Notes under the pieces: generated by a model
The model's input: the letters and a program-made list of their open reading frames with translations, nothing else
The model's database searches: none
What the model was told of the DNA's origin: nothing
Assembly (NCBI GenBank): GCA_035048495.1
Contig: CM068544.1
Span: 48,943,893-49,007,892, forward strand
Length of the DNA: 64,000 nucleotides
Direction: 5' to 3'
Source of the DNA: Euptelea pleiosperma
Taxonomy: Eukaryota; Streptophyta; Magnoliopsida; Ranunculales; Eupteleaceae
Program-made: the position numbers and the translations under genes
In this document: positions 56,342 through 64,000 of the stretch, one piece after another
Layout: each line of letters begins with the position of its first letter
How positions within the stretch are numbered: position 1 is the stretch's first letter

Positions 56342-57423
56342 ATGGGAGCCATTGGTGAGGGGAGTTGGTGCGGTGGGAGAAGAAGGAGGTGGCGAATGCC
56401 TACGAGGAGTGGATTTTGGTCGCAGTGAGGTTGAGACCTTTGAATGCGAAGGAGGATGCAAGGAACGAAATACATCAGATTGGGAATGCATGGATAACAC
56501 CATCCTATTCAGGAATAGCCTTTCGGAGCAATCCATGTACCCAACTGCCTATACATTTGGTAAGGAAACCCGTATTCTTTCATTTTTGCATAATTTCTTC
56601 TTATGCGGTAAATGGGTATTAAATTTGGGGCTTGAATCTGCCTATATCTGTGGAATTTCAAGTGATAATTTAGGCCATAGAGATACCATTATGCTTTGGG
56701 TAGCGTTTTGGAGGGTAGAGAACCAGAAGCAACTCATTTCTACAGTATAGTGAGCCTTTGTTGAATTGAACTTTAGTTGTTGGAGGTTTTGGATTTCCTT
56801 GTGATCTCCACTTTTCATTTTCTCTCCCTTCAAGGATTAGTTAATCAAATCCAGGGCTTCTCTTTGCTAATTAATTTGATTTTTATGGGAAGTGCATGAG
56901 TGGTACAACCAACTAACAGGTTTTCAAAATTCTAAAAATCCAGTCTCTTAGGGATTAAAAATCATAAGTGGGTAGTTTCTAATGTGGTTTGGATTTTAAA
57001 GAAATTTTCACGGGGTGTATTTTGTTACGATTTCATATTTTGAATGGATTTTTCTTCCATGATATGCAGAAATTCTCCTGATCATTCTCTCTCTCCATCT
57101 CGTGTTCTTTCTTTTTGGTCTATGTTTTGGAGGATAGACACAGTATTTCAGTGCCACTACTCCACGAAGCAGGTGTATGAGGAAGCAGCCAAGGGAGTTG
57201 CTCTTTCGGTTAGTGGAATTAACTGTGAGTATGGTCTTCTTGTCCCTGTTTAGTTTGCTAATTTTCACTTGATAATCGATTGACAAAAGAAAATTCTTCC
57301 ACAAACAAAATTCTTTCTAAAGCGAGCATTTTTGCATACAGGCAAACAAGCAATGGAAAAACATACACCATGACTGGAATTACTGAGTATACAGTAGCAG
57401 ATATATATGCCTATATCCAGAGG
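56342..57423 (+). pseudogene. KIN7: Kinesin-7 (NACK/HINKEL-like) motor-domain fragment
   Basis: Three exons remain: 56342-56559 (start MGAIG, then LVAVRLRPLNAKE, DWECMDNTILFRN, MYPTAYTF), 57133-57224 (STKQVYEEAAKGVALSV) and 57323-57423 ([26 protein letters not shown]). These are the first 130 or so residues of a KIN-7 motor domain, in order and with introns in place, so it is not a processed copy. A 2-bp insertion follows the fifth codon, a frame change lies near 56468, about 4 bp are extra near 57140, and the P-loop GQTSSGKT is RQTSNGKT. No later exons exist before 58865. A 50-bp piece of the last exon end is repeated at about 57500. Non-functional gene fragment. Confidence 0.87.
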
Positions 57424-58865
57424 GTAACCAAACACTAGTTCTCAATCACTTTTCCCACTTTGAAGTTTGAAATGCGTTAAATCTCTGTTTTCTCATAGAT
57501 ATATATGCCTATATCCAGAGGGTAATCAAACACTAGTTCTCAATCAATTTTCCCAAAAATTCTGAATTTGCTTCTTAAAGATTCACGAATTTTTCAAAAT
57601 GTATCACAAAATTAAGCGTATTGGGCCATGGTTTTAGTACCTTTTCATTCTTGGTTGTGGACTTAAAATATTCTGAAGATTTTATCATCTTTGATTGCCA
57701 TCCATTAGTTCATATTATATACGACTCTCATTTGCTATGTTTTGAATTTTAGGGTATTTGTTGACCTTTGATCTTCTACACTTTGATCTTTTATCTTCGT
57801 AAATATCTTACAATGTTAATAGTCACAGGATACCGATCCTTCCACAACTTATAATAATGGGAGTTTGGGGCACCTACATAGAACCAATCCTTGGCTTTGT
57901 TGGGATTTTCACACAATACCAGGCTCGATCCGAAGCTGAAGATGAAGATCTATTGCTCTCGCTTTTAACACCAAGAGACTGAGAAATGAGTGCATCGTGG
58001 CACATAGTGAAGCTGGTTGCACGAAATAAATTATTTACTACGGGATCTATCATTTGTTTATTAGAAAGCTTAAGAATAATAAAGGAATGAATCTTGAAAT
58101 TCACTGTTGTATGGGATCCATTTGTTTATTAAATAAATTTATGATTTTTTCTTTTTTAATGCAGGTAACGGTTAATGCAAGTTCCAAAAAAGTTTTGGTG
58201 AATCTAAACAATACTGTTTAAGGGGTTAAAAAGTCATTTGACAAGTTATCCAATAGAAAAATCACTTTTTTCATTACATAACCAAACATCATAAAAATGA
58301 TTTTTCATAAACTAAGTATTTTTCTAACGAGGTGAGCCAAACACCCAAAATAACTTCAAATAAGTTATTCACAAAAAAGTACTTTTTGTGAAGCACCTTA
58401 CCGATGAACTTATTGCGTTGTCACATAGTAACACCTGATGAAGAAGATTGTATTTCGTGGGCTCACTCCAAATCTGGGTGCTCAGTGGCCCAACATTTGG
58501 AAACCTAAGGTCCAAACCAAAGTCCTCTGCATCAAATAAATTTCCCAAGCGGAAGTACATGTGATCATTGAAATTGTGGGGCCAATTGCACACGTCAAGA
58601 CAAGGGAATTTTCGTGTTTTTATGGAAAAAAAAAACAGACAGCAAGAGTTCAAGTTTATATGTCGTGCAAGACCGTAGGATAACAAGAAACAACAAATCT
58701 CCATGCGGTGCTCAGCAGTCAGGACCACCATATATTTCTCATTCATGTCAAAAATACACTTACATATCAAGCAAGCTAGAACTTGCTTATTCGCTAACGT
58801 ACAACTACTTTTGCTCACCCATAAAAATAATAACAATGAAATAAAATAATAATGAACGACAAGTT
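57424..58865. other. Spacer after the kinesin fragment and 3' flank of the second P450
   Basis: 57500-57545 repeats ATATATGCCTATATCCAGAG. 58160-58390 is an AT-rich repeat with inverted words (AAGTCATTTGACAAGTTAT; AACTTCAAATAAGTTATT). 58600-58850 matches the 3' flank of the first P450. No gene. Confidence 0.45.
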
Positions 58866-59313
58866 TTACACTCTCTTAACGAGGAGATTCACTCCATACT
58901 CAGGTTCTATAACCAACCTAAGCATGGGGGAGTGGCAATATTTAGGAGAAAGTGTGAAAGAGAACTTGGATACAATGAGAGACAGAAGAATTTTCAATTC
59001 TGCCAAGGCAAAGTTCTGTCCTAGACACATGCGGGGCCCCACACCGAATGGCATGTACACATGTGGAAGCTTGCATGCACCAACAATTCCATTAGCAAAC
59101 CTCTCCGGATTATACTTGTATGAATCGGATCCCCAAATTTCAGGGTCTGTGTGCAATGTTAGCACTGGGATCCAAAGGTTGACTCCTTTTGGAACATGTA
59201 TGTTTCCGAACTTCATCTCCTGCAAGGCTTCCCTCGACATGATCGTGACCGGAGGGTATAGACGCAATGCCTCATTAATCACCATCGTCAACTGCCATTG
59301 AATTGGGTTATTT

Positions 59314-59501
59314 GTGTTGGGAAGAAAGAACAATAAACGAGCAATAAAACAAAAATACAAACAAACCACAACATAGAGATTTACGTGGTTCTCTCTAGAT
59401 TGAGGTACGTCCACGGATCCACACCAATTCCACTATGCTCTAGGGCAAAAAGAATACACACAGTACAAGATTGAGATGGACCCGAGGAATCGTGCCTTCA
59501 T
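59314..59501. mobile_element. LTR-like insertion in intron 4 of the second P450
   Basis: Begins TGTTGGGAAGAAAGAACAAT and ends CGTGCCTTCA (TG...CA). Shares ATTTACGTGGTTCTCTC and GATTGAGGTACGTCCAC with the insertion at 49097. The same intron of the relic at 52.6 kb (TTATTTGGATTGATCAAC) lacks it. Confidence 0.5.
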
Positions 59502-60442
59502 GTAATTCCAGATACAATTGGATTGATCATGTACATACCGTTTTCATCCTGCGAAGCATATCAGCATTTGGCAAGCATCCCCCACAAACTTCCAAGGCCT
59601 CAGCACGAACACGATCTTGCCAATCTGGATTTGAAGCCAATAGCATCAAGATCCACGTCGCGGAACATGCAGTAGTCTCATACCCAGCTTGATATATGTT
59701 CTTGCAATTGTCGACTATGAATCTATCAGTATCTATCCCAAGGTCGCCATTGTTAGCACCCTCGAGGATCATTTGTAATAAGTCCTTCTCAAATGTAGCT
59801 TCTTTACGTTCCTTTACCACATTTAAAATCAATGAGCGGACCTCTTTCTCTGACCTCCATATTTCTCTGTTACTCTTGGTGGGGAGATATCTAACATAAA
59901 ATTAATTTAATTTCCAATATAAATATCACTTCATAATCTTATTAATTAAATTTAATTTTCAAACACAAATTATAATTAATGGATGATTAAATGATGATTA
60001 GGTTAATATGTAGATGTATTAAATCAAGAAAATTCGTCGTACCTCATGCCGGGAAGACCCATAGCTAAACCTGGTTTAGCCATGGCCTTCTGAAGGGATC
60101 TAAGCGTTAAGAATATCTCTTTCCCTTTAGAAAAATTGCTCCCAAAACAAGCTCTTGAGATTACATCTCCTGAGAAGCTTCTCATATCCTCATCAATTCT
60201 TATGTCTGCAATTCCCCCTTCACTTCCAATTCTAGTCTCCCATGAATCAGTAGTGAAATTGCAGACTCCACCATTAAGTTCACCATGCCCTACAATCATT
60301 TGATTTTTCATTTATGAAAATGATCGATATGTACAAGAAAATAATACGACTAGCGACGCTAGCAATTTAATAAGTCGACTTGAGCTGCCCCAGTTCAATT
60401 GTTCCATGTACCGTACCGCACTGCAACCATGATTTCGCACAT

Positions 60443-60468
60443 ATGATGATGATGATGATGATGATGAT
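60443..60468. repeat. ATG microsatellite in intron 2 of the second P450
   Basis: Eight ATG repeats, at the same place as 49806-49830 in the sister gene. Confidence 0.8.
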
Positions 60469-61278
60469 TAAACATACCTTAACCTTGTCCATGTATAATT
60501 CTGGAGCTATGATTTTTCTTTGGTGTGCCCAATAAGCTCCATTCGACGTAAGAATGCCTTGGCCGAGCAAAGCCCCACGTTCCTTCTGTTGATACGAAGG
60601 CTTTCCCAGGTCCAAAGATGTGCAGGTGCTCATTTCCTTCACCACATCAGATTGGGTAAGGTGTAACAGTTGTAGGTTGCCAAGCGAAAACATGAATATT
60701 TCACCTGTTAAAAAATTGATGGAAATAGTTGTAAAATCATATGATCAGACGGAAGATAACTTAACAGTCAAGAAAAAAAAGGTCCACATATCAAACGGTT
60801 AGGAAAATCCTAAATGGAAACTTCCAAATTTGGAAGTCTACAATCAGTCTGACTTTTGACTATTCCACAGTCATGATTTATCAATATGATGAACCTCAGG
60901 ATCCATCATATAATGCTGCATAAAAATATACCGTATTCTTTTTTCCACTGCTCTAAGAACGGGAAGACAATGGAAGCACAGTCATGCCTCATGGGTTCTT
61001 CTCTTGGCTCCTTAATGACCGTCGATTGGATTCTCTTCATCTCGAGTATATTCCCATAGAGAAAAGAAGGTGGAGGCCCTCTGATCCCTTGCTTTCGAAG
61101 CTTTGATCGAAGGCTTTCAGGCTTCAACAAGAGAGCCTTATACAGACGTATAAATAAGCTAACAAAACCAAGCAAACAAAGGGAGAGGAAAATATTCAGT
61201 AAGACTGCCATGGATTCCTTCTCACTCTCTCTCTCTTGTTCTTCTATGGTGTGTCTTTCCTCCTACACGCGTCGCTTG

Positions 61279-61286
61279 TATTTATA
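61279..61286 (-). promoter_or_regulatory. TATA box of the second CYP714-like gene
   Basis: TATAAATA on the minus strand, 68 bp before the ATG, in CATCTATAAATACAAGCGAC; the context is as at 50821. Confidence 0.7.
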
Positions 61287-62498
61287 GATGCTTGAATTTG
61301 GACGACCATTTCAACTTGTGGCGATGGAATATATTTCAGTAAGAAAAGGCATTCGTGACCCCTCCGTAGGGACGAAGATGTATGACGTCTTCAACGTGGG
61401 GTTTGGATTGGATATCTCAATTGGAACCCACCCACACACACATCAGTGGCCTTGTTTTCTACAATGTGAAGCACATATTTTTTTGTTATTAGTTCAATTA
61501 TAGGTAACAAGTGGGTAAACAATAGAATGTTCCAAAGGACAGACGGAGATCCTTAGGTCCAAATCGTTGAATCCTAAATTATCAGATACCTATTTCTTTC
61601 AAATTTCAATTTGAAACCACGTTGTCTATCATAATTTTTTTTTCTTTTTTATATATTTACATGTCAATCGCCCGCCTCGTTGCGTCAGCAAATTCAACAC
61701 CATATTTAACAGAATTTTTTGTTAAAAATATGGATGTGTTACAAGCAATATGTTTTTTAATTGTCCCGTATTATAATTACTGTATAACAGTCACTTAACA
61801 ATATTACAATTATGGCCTTAATTATACTGGAAAAAATTAAATAAATAAAGGGTATTTTAGTAATACCCCCTGAGATTTGAAAATAATTAGTAATACCCCC
61901 TTAATTATACTTTCAAACTTTGGGATTACCCCTTTGACCTAGTTTAACAGTGGTAGACTTAAGTTAAAATGGATTTGAATCACATATCGTTAGCATTGAA
62001 CTTGCAATATTATGGTCATCTCATAGGTGCATTAATGGATGCACGATGCATGTCACGTTTTAACATTAGTCAAATGATTTTTAAAGTAGGTCAAGGGGGG
62101 TAATTCTAAAGTTTGAAAGTATAAAGGGGTATTGCTAATTACTTTTATATTTCAGGGGGTTGTTACTAAAATACCTATAAATAACTCAATTAAGACGACC
62201 TTGTACTATAGGTTGTTGTTGCTTACCCAACTCCGACATCATCTTGCTTGCCGTGAACTTTGTGTTTTATGGAACTAAAAAAGTCTAAAAACTGACTTTA
62301 AGGAGGAATACGTTGCAGACAAAGAAGCCTAGGAATCGGGTAGCTAGCCAACATTATGAAATTTGGTTCCAAGGAAATGAAAAATTCCAACGTATTTTAT
62401 TCATTGTTTCCAAGTGTGAATTTGTTTCACGGCTCAAATGGGGCATGTAAAATTCCTTGAGACCTCAGCCGGTTCTACATCTATAGAACAAAACAGGG
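61287..62498. other. Upstream spacer of the second P450
   Basis: 61320-61600 is partly shared with the upstream region of the first P450. At 61850-62180 an inverted pair, GGGTATTTTAGTAATACCCC ... GGGGTTGTTACTAAAATACC, bounds about 330 bp, with AGTAATACCCCCTTAATTAT mirrored by AAAGGGGTATTGCTAATTAC; it looks like a further MITE. No gene. Confidence 0.45.
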
Positions 62499-62956
62499 AA
62501 GTTGTCTCTCCACTTATACTCCCCTCTTATCAGCTTCAACAAAGAAGCGCCGGGATCTTATCACCCAAATGGATGGTAGTCCTCAGCCACTCACACTTGA
62601 TTTTGGCAACCGCTTTGTCACAGAGTGTCGTGGGCACGGGCCACCCACTAGTCTATATAATAAGGGAGCTCAGTTGTCTTCCCCTCTTATAGGCTTCAAC
62701 AAAGAAGGGTTGAGATCTTATCCCCTAACTGGACGGTGGATCTCAACCACTCACACCCAATTTTGACAAATGTTTTGTGGGGGAGTGTTGGGGGCACGGA
62801 CCACCCACTAGTCTATGTAATAAGGGAGCTCAGTTGTCTTCCCCTCTTATAGTGTTCAACCAAGAATAGTCAAGATCTTATCCCTAACTGGACGGTGGAT
62901 CTTAGCCACTCGCAATCGATTCTGACAAATGCTTTGTTAGGGGAGTGCCAGGGCCA
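62499..62956. repeat. Tandem array of a 161-bp unit, nearly three copies
   Basis: AAGAAG...GATCTTATC recurs at 62541, 62702 and 62862 (period 160-161). Units share GGACGGTGGATCT, CACTAGTCTAT and TTGTCTTCCCCTCTTATA. A single inverted copy is at 9757-9955. Short open frames inside it have no recognised domain. Confidence 0.75.
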
Positions 62957-63198
62957 TGGAAGCGAAAATTATTTTGTCTACTTCAGGGTGCAAGCACACT
63001 TATTGGAGGAGTTGTTTGCTGTAACTAAAAGTAAACGGGAACGCTGAACTTTCTCATTCATTAAGAACTCGATTGAGACAAGAAGGTGATGCAACGCGAC
63101 TTTTTGATCTAGCAATCGTTTTGAACGACTTTTAAAAGTTTTTGTGAAGACAATGCCAGAGCACGTGGCTGACATGCAGAATGATAGTTCATTTGAAT

Positions 63199-63517
63199 CA
63201 AGGTTTAATGGGGACCGTTATAACAGTATAACGGACTTATAAGGAAGAAAAACGCTCAGGGGCAAAAATGGAAAAATAACGGAATATAACAGAAAATAAT
63301 GGGAAAAATGGCACCGAAATTCAAATTTTGAATTTCAAAAACGAAAATAACAGCTTTTTTTTTCACAAAAATTTCCAGAAAATAACAGTCGTTATTTTTG
63401 TTATAACGGAAAAATAATGAAAAAATAACAGCCGTTATTTTCTGGGCGTTTTAACGGTCCATAACGTAACGGGGTAGGTCCGAATCGGTTATAACGGCCG
63501 CCGTTTTTTAAACCTTG
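63199..63517. mobile_element. hAT-type MITE, TTATAACGG subfamily
   Basis: 319 bp, flanked by the perfect 8-bp duplication ATTTGAAT (63191-63198 and 63518-63525). Ends CAAGGTTTAATGG and its near inverse. Interior as in 35213 and 54971. Confidence 0.92.
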
Positions 63518-63706
63518 ATTTGAATCTCATTTGTTGCGAGTCTTGTGACATGACCACTACACATTGGAGTTGTTTCTTTTCCTTGGAAGGTTCGAGAAAG
63601 AGAAGAAAAATATAATGCATAGTGCAGAATCTAGGGATATAATCAAAGGTTGACTTTGTCAATGGCTCATGATCTCAGGACATCTCCTCTTTCCAGGAGG
63701 AGAAAG

Positions 63707-63880
63707 TTTTTGATCCTGCAACCTATAGTTAAGCACCAACTGTCCTGCAATTAAGGTGGCCTTAAATGTAATTAACCTTAACAAAGGAGAAAAAGTTAAA
63801 CTACAGTTAATTGGCTAATACCTTTACCCCAGGACATGCAGGTGGCACTTAACTATAGGAAACAGATCACTGGATCAAAA
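63707..63880. mobile_element. Short inverted-repeat element (MITE)
   Basis: Left TTTTTGATCCTGCAACCTAT with AGTTAAGCACCAACTGTCC; right GGTGGCACTTAACTATAGG and CACTGGATCAAAAA are imperfect inverses. About 174 bp, folding into a hairpin. Family unknown. The rest of the right edge (to 64000) shows nothing else. Confidence 0.5.
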
Positions 63881-64000
63881 AAATCTTATCAAGGAGGCAG
63901 TGATTCGACTTCCCCTAGGGGTAGGGTACTAAGGAAGGATGGCTTTTTTCTGGTAATCAAACTATGGAAGGGAGTTGATTGGTTATCAATACGTTTAGAA

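Larger units (their letters stand above)
58866..61211 (-). pseudogene. CYP714: CYP714-like P450 duplicate with a 1-bp deletion in exon 3
   Basis: Exons (minus): 60932-61211, 60478-60704, 60043-60289, 59539-59890, 58866-59291. Every splice site and exon length matches the intact gene at 47746-50754 except exon 3, which is 247 instead of 248 bp. A single C (plus strand) is missing at about 60248, in the codons for S-L-L-D-S-W-E, so the frame shifts and soon meets a stop. Everything else is well kept: anchor, GPPPSFLYG hinge, I-helix AGYETT, EALR, NPERF and heme loop PFGVGPRMCLG. A recent loss, an allele or an assembly error are all possible; exon 3 should be re-read before calling the gene dead. 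Same TATA box and 3' flank as its partner. Confidence 0.85.

Noticed and set aside
1..64000. A wholly new type of biological system
   Set aside because: Every well-supported gene belongs to a known plant family and the unexplained parts are transposon-derived; nothing requires a new system.

Overview
The window is nuclear DNA of a flowering plant. It carries plant-type UDP-glycosyltransferases with the 44-residue PSPG box, CYP714-type cytochromes P450, a plant KIN-7 kinesin fragment, AT-rich introns with GT-AG borders, and a dense load of MITEs, copia relics and a TRIM element. I cannot name the species.

Left part (1.7-32 kb, all plus strand): a tandem array of UGT87A-like (group J) glycosyltransferase genes. 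Each has two exons joined by one phase-1 intron directly after a conserved D-L-S. Four copies are intact: 1738-4613, 10922-13724, 20470-23617 and 27704-32028. Four are broken: 5969-10335 (deletion plus a hAT-type MITE in exon 1, exon 2 truncated), 18011-18223 (exon 2 stub with an orphan promoter at about 15.5 kb), 25489-25957 (3' half of exon 2) and 26981-27009 (a 29-bp shard of exon 1). Exon 2 comes in two types arranged in blocks: type I in the three left copies, type II in the right copies. The first gene has lost the catalytic Asp. The third intact gene has a 682-bp Mutator-like element between its TATA box and its leader.

Middle part (34.3-46.4 kb, plus): one 11-exon gene for a type I membrane protein resembling ATG27/MRH-domain proteins. 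Its coding sequence is only 846 bp but its introns hold MITEs, a complete 312-bp TRIM retrotransposon, a possible solo LTR, a minisatellite and a copia relic.

Right part (47.7-61.3 kb, minus): a duplicated pair of five-exon CYP714-like P450 genes. The copy at 47746-50754 is intact. The copy at 58866-61211 has a 1-bp deletion in exon 3. A third, badly deleted copy (52491-53330) and a three-exon fragment of a KIN-7 kinesin gene (56342-57423, plus) lie between them.

Space between genes, and most long introns, is filled by MITEs. At least three families can be delimited by terminal inverted repeats and target-site duplications (TSDs): a hAT-type family (8-bp TSD, ends CAAGGTTTAAA), a Mutator-like GAGTAA family (9-bp TSD, many copies carrying a CACGTG G-box) and a second Mutator-like family at 34.7 kb. 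Enzymes of hormone or specialised metabolism (UGT and CYP) sit within 64 kb of each other, but nothing in the sequence proves that they act in one pathway. I found no CRISPR array, no tRNA or rRNA gene, and no clearly new biological system. The main interest is birth and death of enzyme genes under transposon pressure.
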